NCBI RefSeq assembly: GCF_900109855.1 | Contig: NZ_FOBO01000010.1 | Location: 62,001 to 126,000 of the forward strand | Length of the DNA: 64,000 bases | DNA from: Roseovarius tolerans | Lineage (GTDB): Bacteria > Pseudomonadota > Alphaproteobacteria > Rhodobacterales > Rhodobacteraceae | Reading direction: 5' to 3' | Shown here: piece by piece, positions 43,617 to 51,852 of the stretch | How the letters are laid out: each line of letters opens with the position of its first letter | How positions within the stretch are numbered: the stretch's first letter is position 1 | The notes under the pieces: generated by a model | What the model was told of the DNA's origin: nothing | What the model saw: the letters and a program-made list of their open reading frames with translations, nothing else | The model's database searches: none | Program-made: the position numbers and the translations under genes

Positions 43617-44193
43617 ATCCCAACTCCTCTTGCCGCCCGGCGAGGGCCGCGCTCAGCGCGCGTTTGCCCCGCGAGGTCAGACTTTCCACCGCCTCGACCG
43701 TGATCTCCATGATCCCGGCGATCTCGGGGTTCGCCAGCCCTTCGATATGGCGCAGCACCACCGCCTGACGCTGCCGCTCCGGCAGATCGTTCAGGGCCGT
43801 CTGCAACGCCTCGGCGCGGGCGTGCTCCTGCATTTCTTCAACGGCGCTCGCCCGCCCGTCCGCAGGCTCCGGTATGGCATCGAGCGTAACCGACCCGCCC
43901 CGCGCCCTCCGTTGCCGGTCGATGCACAGATTGGCCACGACACGGTAAAGCCACGTGGTCACCTTCGCCTCACCATGGCGCCAGTCGCCGGCCTGTTTCC
44001 AGAGCCGCAGCATCGCCTCCTGCGCCACATCCTCGGCCTCCGCCCGGTTGCCCAACAGGCGGTACGCATGCGCCATCACACGCGGCGTGAGCCGCAGGGC
44101 CAGCACGCGCGCCGCCGCGCTGTCGCCGTTGGCGAAAAGCACGAGCAGCGCCTCATCGGGCACGTCGTCATGGGCGTCGAACGGCATCGTCAT
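43600..44193 (-). CDS. ECF-type RNA polymerase sigma factor
   Basis: 197 aa from ATG 44193 (a TTG at 44202 is an alternative). Region 2 spans about residues 20-90 with RNRAEAEDVAQEAMLRLW-like text (GNRAEAEDVAQEAMLRLWKQ) and TWLYRVVANLCIDRQRR. Region 4 covers about 135-190 with LPERQRQAVVLRHIEGLANP and EIAGIMEITVEAVESLTSRG. Regions 1.1 and 3 are absent, as in all ECF factors. It heads a three-gene operon with a putative anti-sigma factor and a metal-sensor-like protein. Confidence 0.92.
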   Translation of the reverse strand: MTMPFDAHDDVPDEALLVLFANGDSAAARVLALRLTPRVMAHAYRLLGNRAEAEDVAQEAMLRLWKQAGDWRHGEAKVTTWLYRVVANLCIDRQRRARGGSVTLDAIPEPADGRASAVEEMQEHARAEALQTALNDLPERQRQAVVLRHIEGLANPEIAGIMEITVEAVESLTSRGKRALSAALAGRQEELGYVDER

Positions 44194-44231
44194 GGCCCCC
44201 AAGCGTATCCTTCAGACCGGTCCCTGACCAG

Positions 44232-44262
44232 CGTGGCAGGCACGGGTGCCATGCCTGCCACG
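44232..44262. terminator. strong hairpin between EF-hand gene and sigma operon
   Basis: 11-bp perfect stem CGTGGCAGGCA / TGCCTGCCACG with a 9-nt loop, 11 bp past the EF-hand gene's stop. It has no T-run on either strand. It may be a terminator needing Rho or an attenuator for read-through into the sigma gene. Confidence 0.5.
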
Positions 44263-44272
44263 CGGACCGCGC

Positions 44273-44767
44273 TTACTCGGACGCCTTGCCGCCCTGCTTC
44301 ATGCCGTGATGCTTGCCGCGCATCTCGCGCATCTTGGCAAACTCATCGGCGCTGATCGCACCATCGCCATCGGCATCGACGCGCTTGAACATCTTGCCCT
44401 GACGGTCGGCGCGCATTTCGTCCATGCTCAGCTTGCCGTCGGCATTGGCATCATGCCGCTCGATCATGTGGTCGGCATAGTTGCCCATCCGCTCGGCCCG
44501 ACGCTCCATCATCCGTGCGACCAACTCGTCGCGCGACAGCGCCCCATCACCGTCAGTATCCGCCCCGTCAAAGCGGGACTGCATGTGGCCGGACATTTCC
44601 TCGGGCGTGATCTTGCCATCGCCGTCGGTATCAAGTTCCTCGAAGCTGTGCTGCATCCGCATGCCGCCATGATGCTTGCCGCCCTTGTGGTTGCTCGCCT
44701 CGACGGCGCTCAGCCCGCCAAGCGTGATGGCAGTGGCCAGACCTGCGATCAAAACCATATTGTTCAT
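44273..44767 (-). CDS. secreted four-EF-hand calcium-binding protein
   Basis: 164 aa. A signal peptide (MVLIAGLATAITLGGLSAVE) is followed by a His/Met/Lys-rich stretch (NHKGGKHHGGMRMQHSF). Four canonical EF loops follow: DTDGDGKITPEE, DTDGDGALSRDE, DANADGKLSMDE and DADGDGAISADE. It ends in a basic GKHHGMKQGG tail. The protein is periplasmic and should bind four calcium ions. It lies upstream of the ECF sigma operon in the same direction, separated by a strong hairpin, so it may be read together with it. Confidence 0.88.
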   Translation of the reverse strand: MNNMVLIAGLATAITLGGLSAVEASNHKGGKHHGGMRMQHSFEELDTDGDGKITPEEMSGHMQSRFDGADTDGDGALSRDELVARMMERRAERMGNYADHMIERHDANADGKLSMDEMRADRQGKMFKRVDADGDGAISADEFAKMREMRGKHHGMKQGGKASE

Positions 44768-44998
44768 CGTGACATCTCCAGTTCTCTTGTGACGTGCCTG
44801 TTGTCGTGAAACGCCACCGTGTCGGGCCGTTTCTGCAAAGTGATACGCGCACGGACCGCGCTTCCGGCGCGCAGGAATGATTTTTTTGCATCGCTTTGCG
44901 GGTGATTTGCGACATCGCGCCGCAAGGGCAGGCTGTCACCTTTAAATACCGTACAGGTTTCGCCATGTTCGAGCCAACGCAACGAAAGGCCTCACCCC
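44768..44998. other. divergent intergenic region
   Basis: 231 bases between the EF-hand gene (minus) and the DUF983 gene (plus), holding promoters for both. An AT-rich block TTTTTTTGCATCG is at 44882-44894. No RNA gene or repeat was seen. Confidence 0.4.
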
Positions 44999-45388
44999 AT
45001 GCAGGACACCACCGCCGATCAGACAGACCGCCCGCTGTGGCCCGCCCTGCGCCGGGGGTTTTCCCGTAAATGCCCCAATTGCGGCAGCGGTCCGATCCTC
45101 AAGAGCTATCTCAAGCTGCGTGAGACCTGCCCAGTGTGCCGCGAGGATCTGAGCCATGCGCGCGCCGACGACGGTCCCGCCTATCTGACGATCCTGATCG
45201 TCGGGCATCTGATGGCACCGCTTCTGCATATCTCCTTCGTGCAGTTTCGGCCCGAGCCGCTGGTGCTGTTCACGATATTCGCTATTGGCACGATCACACT
45301 CTCGCTCTACCTTCTGCCCCGTCTGAAAGGGGCCATTGTGGCCTTTCAATGGGCACGGTTGATGCACGGGTTCAGCGACAGCCACTAG
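44999..45388 (+). CDS. DUF983 zinc-ribbon membrane protein
   Basis: 129 aa. It opens with LWPALRRGFSRKCPNCGSGP and then TCPVCREDLSHARADDGPAY, two CxxC pairs forming a zinc ribbon typical of DUF983. Two membrane helices follow at about residues 62-84 and 88-108, and the end is ARLMHGFSDSH. Family function is unknown. It lies 23 bp before the Nudix gene and is probably co-transcribed. Confidence 0.88.
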   Translation: MQDTTADQTDRPLWPALRRGFSRKCPNCGSGPILKSYLKLRETCPVCREDLSHARADDGPAYLTILIVGHLMAPLLHISFVQFRPEPLVLFTIFAIGTITLSLYLLPRLKGAIVAFQWARLMHGFSDSH

Positions 45389-45411
45389 GCCCTTGCGCGC
45401 GAAAGGGCGGC

Positions 45412-46104
45412 ATGAGCGAGATCGACAAAACAGCTATCCGCGATGCAGCGACAGTGATCGTGTTGCGCGATGAGGCGCGGCCGCATGTCCTGATGGGGCA
45501 GCGCGGTGCGCAGGCCGCCTTCATGCCGAACAAGTTCGTCTTTCCAGGCGGTGCAGTGGATGCGGGCGATGCCGATATCCCGTTTGTCCGGCCCTTGCCC
45601 GCCCTCTGCGCCGAGCGTCTGCGCGAGGATAGCCCGCGCGACTTGGCCCACGCCCTCGCCGCGGCTGCGGTGCGCGAATTGTGGGAGGAGACCGGGCTTG
45701 CCCTGGGTCAGGCCGGTGACTGGCCGGGCGCGGTGCCGCCCGATTGGCAGGGCTTTGCCGCGCGCGGTCTCGTGCCACGTGCCGACCCGCTGCAATTTGT
45801 GTTCCGCGCGATCACGCCGCCGGGCCGCCCGCGCCGGTTCGACGCGCGGTTCTTTCTGGTCCATGCCGAGGCGCTCGCCGGTGACCCCGATGATTTCACT
45901 GCCGCCTGCGAGGAGTTGAGCCATCTGCAATGGGTGCCCCTCGCGGATGCACGCCGATTCGATCTGCCCTTCATCACCGAGGTGGTACTGGCAGAGGTCA
46001 CGGCGCGGGCACATGACCGCGCGCCGCCTTCCTCGGTGCCGTTTTTCCGCAACGACGACGAGGAAAGCCTGTTTCTGAGGTTGAACGGGATGAGAGCCGA
46101 CTGA
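45412..46104 (+). CDS. Nudix-family hydrolase
   Basis: 230 aa. The Nudix box is spread by an insertion: FPGGAVDAGD begins it, and AAAVRELWEETGLAL supplies the REUXEEXG core that binds Mg2+. Large Nudix proteins of this shape (about 220-240 aa with an insert before the core) resemble the NUDT7/NUDT19 coenzyme A pyrophosphatase group, but substrate is not shown by the sequence. Start set at MSEIDKTAIRDAATVIVL. Confidence 0.85.
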   Translation: MSEIDKTAIRDAATVIVLRDEARPHVLMGQRGAQAAFMPNKFVFPGGAVDAGDADIPFVRPLPALCAERLREDSPRDLAHALAAAAVRELWEETGLALGQAGDWPGAVPPDWQGFAARGLVPRADPLQFVFRAITPPGRPRRFDARFFLVHAEALAGDPDDFTAACEELSHLQWVPLADARRFDLPFITEVVLAEVTARAHDRAPPSSVPFFRNDDEESLFLRLNGMRAD

Positions 46105-46376
46105 GGGCGGTGTTGGTTTTGGCCTGAAGCGGACCTCTGATTGACGCACCTGCGCGAAACGCGGCCGAAGGCCGCCGCGCACCGCCGTGCCGCCCCCCGG
46201 CGCGGCGAATTGGCTGCAGCCTGCTCTGCGCTCTGATGTTTTTCGAGCTTGGCTGGAATAAAGCACTGCCCACCTAGCCTAAGATCGCCACACCGCGGCA
46301 CGACGATGCGCGGCTAACTCCAACGGCAGCAACAGGCCACCCATGCTCCCCCGCCTCGCATCATCCAACACCCCGG

Positions 46377-46404
46377 TTGACACCCGCACGCACCCCTGTA
46401 TAAG
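46377..46404 (+). promoter_or_regulatory. sigma-70-type promoter of rpsD
   Basis: TTGACA (46377-46382) and TATAAG (46399-46404) with a 16-bp spacer, about 100 bp before the rpsD start. It is one of the best housekeeping promoter matches in the window. The rest of the gap 46105-46376 shows no gene. Confidence 0.7.
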
Positions 46405-46501
46405 CGCGGCTTCATTGGTGTTGGTGGCCCCCGCAAGGGGATGCCTGTCGGGAGCAATCCAGAGGACAACGCCCTTCGACACATAGAGAAGGAGATCAGC
46501 C

Positions 46502-47122
46502 GTGACCAAACGCACGTCTGCCAAGTACAAGATCGACCGCCGCATGGGCGAAAACATCTGGGGCCGTCCGAAATCCCCGGTGAATCGCCGTGAATATGGC
46601 CCCGGCCAGCATGGCCAGCGCCGCAAGGCGAAGATTTCCGACTTCGGCCTGCAGCTGCGCGCCAAGCAGAAGCTCAAGGGCTACTACGGCGATCTGACCG
46701 AGAAACAATTCCGCCGCATCTTCGCTGAGGCCGAGCGTGTCCGCGGTGACACCGGCGAGCTTCTGATCGGCCTGCTCGAGCGCCGTCTCGACGCCGTGGT
46801 CTACCGCGCCAAGTTCGTGCCGACGATGTTTGCCGCACGCCAGTTCGTGAACCACGGCCATGTCACGGTGAACGGCAAGCGCGTCAACATCCCCTCCTAC
46901 CGCGTGAAAGAGGGCGACGTGATCGAGGTCCGCGACAAGTCCAAGCAGATTGCTGCCGTGCTTGAGGCCGTACAACTCGCCGAGCGCGACGTGCCCGATT
47001 ACATCGATGCCGATCATTCCAAGATGAAGGCAACCTTCGTGCGCCAGCCCGGCCTGTCGGACGTGCCTTATCCGGTGATGATGGAACCGAACCTCGTGAT
47101 CGAATTCTACGCCCAGAACTAA
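46502..47122 (+). CDS. rpsD: 30S ribosomal protein S4
   Basis: 206 aa from a GTG start ([20 protein letters not shown]) with an AAGGAGA site at 46487-46493. [21 protein letters not shown] and [20 protein letters not shown] are diagnostic. The S4 RNA-binding domain follows ([20 protein letters not shown]). S4 nucleates assembly of the 30S body. The gene is alone here, outside the alpha operon, as in other Rhodobacterales. A good promoter precedes it and a terminator follows. Confidence 0.97.
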   Translation: MTKRTSAKYKIDRRMGENIWGRPKSPVNRREYGPGQHGQRRKAKISDFGLQLRAKQKLKGYYGDLTEKQFRRIFAEAERVRGDTGELLIGLLERRLDAVVYRAKFVPTMFAARQFVNHGHVTVNGKRVNIPSYRVKEGDVIEVRDKSKQIAAVLEAVQLAERDVPDYIDADHSKMKATFVRQPGLSDVPYPVMMEPNLVIEFYAQN

Positions 47123-47143
47123 ACGTTCTGACCAGATGCGAAG

Positions 47144-47171
47144 AGGCCGCGACGGGGAACCGCCGCGGCCT
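47144..47171 (+). terminator. rho-independent terminator of rpsD
   Basis: 8-bp stem AGGCCGCG / CGCGGCCT with a 12-nt loop, then TTTTTCTTTT, 22 bp after the rpsD stop. Confidence 0.85.
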
Positions 47172-47238
47172 TTTTCTTTTGATGCTGGTCAAGGCGGGAT
47201 GTCAAAGCTAGAACCACCTGCAAGACACGGGGGACGAC

Positions 47239-48324
47239 ATGACCAAGATCACGCCACAGCCGGGCATCATGGATATCGCGCTCTATCAGGGCGGGGCCGG
47301 GCATGTGGAGGGCGTGGCCAATGTGGTCAAGCTCAGCTCGAACGAGAACCCGTTCGGCCCCTCCGAGGCCGCCAAGGAGGCGTTTCGCAAGGCCGCCTAC
47401 GAGTTGCACCGCTACCCTTCGACCGATCACGGCCAGTTGCGCGCCGCTATCGGCGAGATCCACGGCCTCGACCCTGCGCGCATCGTCTGCGGTGTCGGCA
47501 GTGACGAGATCATCGCCTTTCTCTGTCAGGGCTATGCCGGGCCGGGCGATGAGGTGATCCATACCGAGCACGGCTTTGCCATGTACCGGATCAGTACACT
47601 GGCGAACGGGGCCACCCCCGTGGAGGTGCCCGAGCGCGAGCGCGTGACAGATGTCGATGCGATCCTTGCCGCATGCACCGAGTCCACAAGGCTGGTCTTT
47701 GTCGCAAATCCCAACAACCCCACCGGCACTATGATCGGCGAGGCCGAACTGCGTCGCCTTGCCGAAGGGCTGCCCGACCGCGCGCTCCTGGTGATCGACG
47801 GGGCCTATGCGGAATACGTCGAGGGCTACGATGGCGGGGCGGCCCTGGTCGAGAGCCGCGACAATGTAGTGATGACCCGCACCTTCTCCAAGCTGCATGG
47901 CCTGGGCGGCTTGCGCGTCGGCTGGGGCTATGGCCCAGCCCATGTGATCGACGTGCTCAACCGCCTGCGCGGGCCCTTCAACCTGAGCCATGCCGCGCTG
48001 GTTACCGCCGAGGCCGCGATCCGCGACACGGCCTGGGCCGCAAAATGCCGCGAGGACAACACCCGCCTGCGCGCCTGGCTGGCCGAGGCACTGGCCGAAC
48101 ACGGCGTGCCGTCGGACACCTCGACCGCGAATTTCATCCTCGCCCGCTTTGGCAGCCGCGACGAGGCCGAGGCCTGCGACACCTATCTGCAATCGCAGGG
48201 CCTGATCGTGCGCAAGGTGGCCGGCTACAACCTGCCCAACTGCCTGCGTATCACCGTGGGCGACGAGGCCGCCTGTCGCCGCGTGGCGCATGCCGTAGGG
48301 CAGTTCAAAGGCGGTGCCAGATGA
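47239..48324 (+). CDS. hisC: histidinol-phosphate/aromatic aminotransferase
   Basis: 361 aa PLP aminotransferase. Key text is [17 protein letters not shown] near the N-terminus, VVGSDEII-type ([16 protein letters not shown]), [12 protein letters not shown], and the PLP lysine in [18 protein letters not shown]. It overlaps the downstream tyrA-like gene by ATGA. Because of that link, it likely transaminates aromatic keto acids or prephenate as well as, or instead of, histidinol phosphate. The family wording alone does not separate these. Confidence 0.9.
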   Translation: MTKITPQPGIMDIALYQGGAGHVEGVANVVKLSSNENPFGPSEAAKEAFRKAAYELHRYPSTDHGQLRAAIGEIHGLDPARIVCGVGSDEIIAFLCQGYAGPGDEVIHTEHGFAMYRISTLANGATPVEVPERERVTDVDAILAACTESTRLVFVANPNNPTGTMIGEAELRRLAEGLPDRALLVIDGAYAEYVEGYDGGAALVESRDNVVMTRTFSKLHGLGGLRVGWGYGPAHVIDVLNRLRGPFNLSHAALVTAEAAIRDTAWAAKCREDNTRLRAWLAEALAEHGVPSDTSTANFILARFGSRDEAEACDTYLQSQGLIVRKVAGYNLPNCLRITVGDEAACRRVAHAVGQFKGGAR

Positions 48325-49238
48325 GTGTGATCTATGACCGCGTGGCCCTGATCGGGCTCGGGCTCATCGCCTCGTCGATGTGGCATGCGATCAAGCGCGC
48401 CGGAGTGGCGCGCGAGGTGACGGGATATGCCCGCAGCCCCGAGACCCGCGCCATCGCGCGCGAAATCGGCCTGTGCGACAGGGTCTGCGAGAGCGCTGCC
48501 GAGGCCTGCGAAGGCGCAGACCTGATCGTGCTTTGCGTGCCCGTGGGAGCCATGGGCGACGTCGCTGCCGAGATCGGCGCGGTGCTGAAACCCGGTGCCA
48601 CTGTCAGCGATGTGGGATCGGTCAAAAAGGCGGTGATCGAGGCAGTGGCACCGCATCTGCCCGAGGGCGTGCATTTCGTGCCCGCCCATCCCTTGGCCGG
48701 GACCGAGCATTCCGGTCCGCGCTCGGGCTTTGCGGAGCTTTTTGACAACCGCTGGTGCCTGATTGTGCCGCAAGCGGGCAGCGACCGCGCCGCCGTCGAG
48801 CGGCTGGAGGCGTTCTGGCAGGCGCTTGGCAGCCATACCGACGAGATGGATGCCGAGCATCACGACCTTGTGCTGGCGGTGACAAGCCACGCGCCGCATC
48901 TCATCGCCTACACGATGGTGGGCGTGGCCGACGATCTGCGCCGCGTCACCGATAGCGAAGTGATCAAGTATTCCGCCGCCGGGTTCCGCGATTTCACCCG
49001 CATCGCGGCGTCGGACCCGACCATGTGGCGCGACGTGTTTCTCAACAACAAGGAGGCGACCCTGGAAATTCTGGGCCGCTTTACCGAAGAGCTTTTCGCG
49101 CTGCAACGCGCGATCCGCACCGGCGACGGCGATCACCTGCACGCCTATTTCACCCGCACCCGCGCCATCCGGCGCGGCATCATCGAGGCCGGGCAGGATA
49201 CTGAGGCACCCGATTTCGGCCGGGTGAAAAAGGCATGA
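48321..49238 (+). CDS. tyrA: prephenate/arogenate dehydrogenase
   Basis: 305 aa. The N-terminal Rossmann fold has [20 protein letters not shown] and [24 protein letters not shown] and [20 protein letters not shown] carry the catalytic His, and [14 protein letters not shown] lies in the helical domain. It is NAD(P)-dependent and makes 4-hydroxyphenylpyruvate or tyrosine. The pairing with hisC by ATGA overlap is typical of the cyclohexadienyl dehydrogenase route. No chorismate mutase domain is fused. Confidence 0.92.
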   Translation: MSVIYDRVALIGLGLIASSMWHAIKRAGVAREVTGYARSPETRAIAREIGLCDRVCESAAEACEGADLIVLCVPVGAMGDVAAEIGAVLKPGATVSDVGSVKKAVIEAVAPHLPEGVHFVPAHPLAGTEHSGPRSGFAELFDNRWCLIVPQAGSDRAAVERLEAFWQALGSHTDEMDAEHHDLVLAVTSHAPHLIAYTMVGVADDLRRVTDSEVIKYSAAGFRDFTRIAASDPTMWRDVFLNNKEATLEILGRFTEELFALQRAIRTGDGDHLHAYFTRTRAIRRGIIEAGQDTEAPDFGRVKKA

Positions 49239-49843
49239 GGGGCACCGTGATCGCCATGGCCCTCAGCCTGAGCCTTGTCTCCTCCGCCTGCGGGCGTGGC
49301 GATGACGCAGTAGCGCGCGGCGGTGGCCTCTGTGGTGATCCGGCGCTGGTCGGTACGGTATCGGGCCTTGTGCCCGGTCGCATCGGCAGCTGCGGAGTCG
49401 AGCGCGCGGTACGGCTCGAATCGGTGCACGGCGTGCGCCTGAGCCAGCCCGCGACACTTGATTGTCTGACGGCACGCACCCTCGGGCAATGGGTGGATCA
49501 AAGCGCCAAACCCGAGGTGGGGCGCATGGGCGGCGGCCTTTCCGGGCTGCGCGTGGCCGCACATTACGCCTGCCGGACCCGTAATCATCAACCCGGTGCG
49601 CGGATCTCGGAACACGGCAAGGGCAAGGCGATCGACATCGCCGCCCTGCAGCTGCGCGACGGGTCGGAAATTTCGGTACTCGACGATTGGGGACAAGGGC
49701 CAAAGGGGCGCGTGCTGCGCCGCGTGCACCGTCAGGCCTGTGGTCCGTTTGGCACGGTGCTGGGCCCCGAGTCGGACCGATTCCACCGCGATCACTTCCA
49801 TTTCGACACCGCCCGGCACCGGGGCGGCCCCTATTGCCGCTGA
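49235..49843 (+). CDS. extensin-family lipoprotein
   Basis: 202 aa. The N-terminus [20 protein letters not shown] carries a lipobox-like SSAC, so it is probably a lipoprotein. The extensin-like C-terminal domain is clear: ARTLGQWVDQSA, VAAHYACRTRN, ISEHGKGKAIDIAALQLRDG, RRVHRQACGPFGTVLGPESD and DHFHFDTARH. The His/Asp pattern (EHGKGKAID, DHFHFD) resembles LAS-type peptidases, so cell-wall cleavage is plausible. ATGA overlap with tyrA. Confidence 0.85.
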   Translation: MRGTVIAMALSLSLVSSACGRGDDAVARGGGLCGDPALVGTVSGLVPGRIGSCGVERAVRLESVHGVRLSQPATLDCLTARTLGQWVDQSAKPEVGRMGGGLSGLRVAAHYACRTRNHQPGARISEHGKGKAIDIAALQLRDGSEISVLDDWGQGPKGRVLRRVHRQACGPFGTVLGPESDRFHRDHFHFDTARHRGGPYCR

Positions 49844-49946
49844 TCTGCGGCGGCGGGATGTCGCGGACGGCATCACAAGTTAGACCGGGCGCTTGTAATT
49901 CTTTCTTAAGGCATTACGCTCTATAATAGCACAAATGAGGTTTGCC

Positions 49947-50285
49947 ATGCCCAAGCTTATCCGCCTCTACATAACACATGTCGCCATTGGTTTCGGTATT
50001 GCGGCGGCATTCGTGGGAATGCTGCTGTGGTTCAACGTCGCCAATCTCTGGCATCTGGTGACCCATTCGGACAAGGGCCTGTTGGCTGTTGTGATCCTGT
50101 GGTTCGCCAACGGTATCGTTTTTGCCGGTGTTCAATTCGCCATCGCGGTGATGCGCCTGAAGGATGACGATGATGACGGGCCGCGCGGCGGCCACCGCCA
50201 GCACGTGATGCGGCGCGAATATGCCACCATCCCGGCGCGCGCCGACGAAGATGACTCACGCGCCTTCTGGCAGAACAAGTGGTAG
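49947..50285 (+). CDS. hypothetical two-helix membrane protein
   Basis: 112 aa from MPKLIRLYITHVAIGFGIAA. The first helix is at about residues 10-33 and the second at about 48-68. An acidic run (KDDDDDGPRGG) and a basic C-terminus (HVMRREYATIP) lie in the cytosol, ending SRAFWQNKW. TGAGG at 49936-49940 supports this start over ATG 49935. A TATAAT sequence is at 49922-49927. The shape is conserved-looking but no family name can be given. Confidence 0.65.
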   Translation: MPKLIRLYITHVAIGFGIAAAFVGMLLWFNVANLWHLVTHSDKGLLAVVILWFANGIVFAGVQFAIAVMRLKDDDDDGPRGGHRQHVMRREYATIPARADEDDSRAFWQNKW

Positions 50286-50307
50286 ATCACGCCCTCACGG
50301 ACATGAC

Positions 50308-50329
50308 AAAGGCCCCTGCGGGGGCCTTT
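50308..50329 (+). terminator. rho-independent terminator
   Basis: 9-bp stem AAAGGCCCC / GGGGCCTTT with a 4-nt loop and a following T-run (TTCGTTT). It ends the 49947 gene. On the minus strand it also lies downstream of the 6S RNA candidate and could serve it. Confidence 0.8.
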
Positions 50330-50377
50330 TTCGTTTGTCACGTTCAGCGCATGAATTTTACATCTGGTCGAAAGGTC

Positions 50378-50556
50378 AGGGGGTGTGACGGGCCCGCACG
50401 CAGCCGTTTGGTTATCTCATTCCCGAGGACCTGTATGTACAGGTGGGCGCCGGGTAACCGGACCAGGGCCCGGACAGAGCCAGCTCCCTCGGAATTGCTT
50501 AAGGCCACCGGAATGCAACCGTTCACGAAAAGGGCAGAACCCGTCACCCCGCTGAA
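50378..50556 (-). ncRNA. ssrS: 6S RNA candidate
   Basis: About 180 nt with the rod structure expected of 6S RNA. A closing stem (GGGGTGACGGG, minus strand 50550-50540) pairs with CCCGTCACACCCC (50392-50380). The interior has GGTGGCCTTAAGC, ATTCCGAGG pairing with CCTCGGGAAT, and a CCTGTACATACAGG hairpin. Between them lies a large open region as in the promoter-mimic bubble. This order of blocks agrees with alphaproteobacterial 6S RNA as remembered. A minus-strand frame that stays open across it is taken as chance. Ends are approximate. Confidence 0.68.
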
Positions 50557-50594
50557 GTAGTCCTTTGTGGCGCGCACGACAAGGGGTTGCACGC

Positions 50595-50609
50595 GTTCGT
50601 GTTTTGTTC
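50595..50609 (+). promoter_or_regulatory. LexA (SOS) box upstream of mmcB
   Basis: GTTCGTGTTTTGTTC matches the alphaproteobacterial LexA consensus GTTC-N7-GTTC exactly. It lies 11 bp before the mmcB ATG. Confidence 0.85.
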
Positions 50610-50620
50610 AAAATACGAGT

Positions 50621-51064
50621 ATGGACCCGCTGAGCGCCCGCCCCTTGCAACCCGGCCAGATCCTGGCGCGTGGTGTATGCCGTCACCTTCTGGGCTACGA
50701 CTTTGTTCCAGTTGAGGAATTCGCGCCCGAGCGGGGCAAGCGGGTGGATGTCATGGCGCTCGGCCCCAAGGGCGAGATCTGGGTGATCGAGTGCAAGTCG
50801 AGCCGCGCCGATTTTCAGACTGACGCGAAATGGCAGGGCTATCTCGATTGGTGTGACCGCTATTTCTGGGCGGTGGACGCTGATTTCCCCACCGATCTTT
50901 TGCCGCCCGAGACCGGCCTGATCATCGCCGATGGCTACGGCGCCGAGATTCTGCGCATGGGTGAGGAAAGTAAACTGGCCCCCGCGCGCCGCGCCGCGCT
51001 CATCCGCAAATTCGCCCGCGATGCCGCGCGCCGCCTGCAATGGCTGCGCGATCCGCAATCATGA
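50621..51064 (+). CDS. mmcB: MmcB-family DNA repair protein
   Basis: 147 aa. A PD-(D/E)xK nuclease-like core is visible: KRVDVMALGPKGEIWVIECK with the E-x-K, then SSRADFQTDAKWQGYLDWCD and RYFWAVDADFPTDLLP. This is the MmcB family described in Caulobacter as an SOS-induced protein involved in mitomycin C damage repair. The LexA box just upstream agrees. Start set at the ATG following AAAATACGAGT; no clear Shine-Dalgarno. Its 3' end overlaps the convergent DUF6324 gene. Confidence 0.9.
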   Translation: MDPLSARPLQPGQILARGVCRHLLGYDFVPVEEFAPERGKRVDVMALGPKGEIWVIECKSSRADFQTDAKWQGYLDWCDRYFWAVDADFPTDLLPPETGLIIADGYGAEILRMGEESKLAPARRAALIRKFARDAARRLQWLRDPQS

Positions 51065-51247
51065 TTTTCGCGCCGCGGCGGCTTTGGCCGCGCTCTGGAT
51101 TTCCTGGGCGATTTCCTCGGCCTCTTCAGGTGTGAAGTCCATAGGAATTTCAAGGCCCTGCGCCTCAACATAGAGACGTACCATGCCCTGATCGGTCGGA
51201 CCGATCTGGAGATTGGCTTCGATATCGGTTTCAGCGTTGATGCCCAT
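51059..51247 (-). CDS. DUF6324 small protein
   Basis: 62 aa: MGINAETDIEANLQIGPTDQ, then GLEIPMDFTPEEAEEIAQEI and an Ala-rich tail. The wording matches DUF6324, a short acidic protein common in Rhodobacterales next to mmcB. Soluble; function unknown. It overlaps the end of mmcB by 6 bp in the convergent sense. Confidence 0.8.
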   Translation of the reverse strand: MGINAETDIEANLQIGPTDQGMVRLYVEAQGLEIPMDFTPEEAEEIAQEIQSAAKAAAARKS

Positions 51248-51337
51248 TCCGGCCTCCTTGATCTGGGCGGTCTGCTACGCGTTTCCCTCTTGCTTGGCAA
51301 GCCTCATGGCGCTTTGCTGCGTGCGATGGAGACGCCC

Positions 51338-51811
51338 GTGATCCGCCCCTTCCGCCCCGAGGACGCCGCCTGGCTGGTTAAGCGTCACGGCGCGCTTTAT
51401 GCCCGCGACGAGGGGTTCGACGACACGTTCGCGCCGCTGGTGGCGAGCATCCTCGACGGCTTTCTCGCCGATCACGATCCCACCTGCGAGGCGGGCTGGA
51501 TTGCCGAGGCCGGGGGAGCACGGCTCGGCTCGATTTTCTGCGTGCGGCTCGATCAGCATACCGCCAAGCTGCGGCTCTTTCTGCTGGTGCCCGAGGCGCG
51601 CGGTCAGGGCCTCGGGCAGCGGTTGCTGGAGACCTGCATGACCTATGCCCGCGACCGGGGCTATCGTCGCATGCAACTCTGGACCCATGAAAGCCACCGC
51701 GCCGCCTGCGCGCTTTATACGCGCAACGGCTGGCTTCTGGTCGCGTCCCGCCCGGTACACTCCTTTGGCCGCGATCTGGTCGAACAAAGCTGGGAAATCA
51801 CCTTTCATTAG
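51338..51811 (+). CDS. GNAT-family N-acetyltransferase
   Basis: 157 aa from GTG 51338, chosen because GGAGA at 51328-51332 sits 5 nt upstream. ATG 51326 has no ribosome site. The acetyl-CoA loop is LLVPEARGQGLGQRLLETCM, the preceding strand TAKLRLF, and the last motif ACALYTRNGW. This is the classic single-domain GNAT fold. Substrate unknown. The tRNA-His gene follows 41 bp after the stop. Confidence 0.85.
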   Translation: MIRPFRPEDAAWLVKRHGALYARDEGFDDTFAPLVASILDGFLADHDPTCEAGWIAEAGGARLGSIFCVRLDQHTAKLRLFLLVPEARGQGLGQRLLETCMTYARDRGYRRMQLWTHESHRAACALYTRNGWLLVASRPVHSFGRDLVEQSWEITFH

Positions 51812-51852
51812 GCTTGCATTCGGAGTGCGGTAAAGTTAAATCGCCCCACAGT

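Noticed and set aside
49893..49927. Housekeeping promoter TTGTAA...TATAAT before the 49947 gene.
   Set aside because: The -10 is perfect but the spacer to TTGTAA is 23 bp, too long for a standard promoter; only the -10 is noted.
50344..50592. 82-codon minus-strand ORF.
   Set aside because: It coincides with the 6S RNA candidate, whose pairing pattern explains the sequence better; the peptide has no domain.
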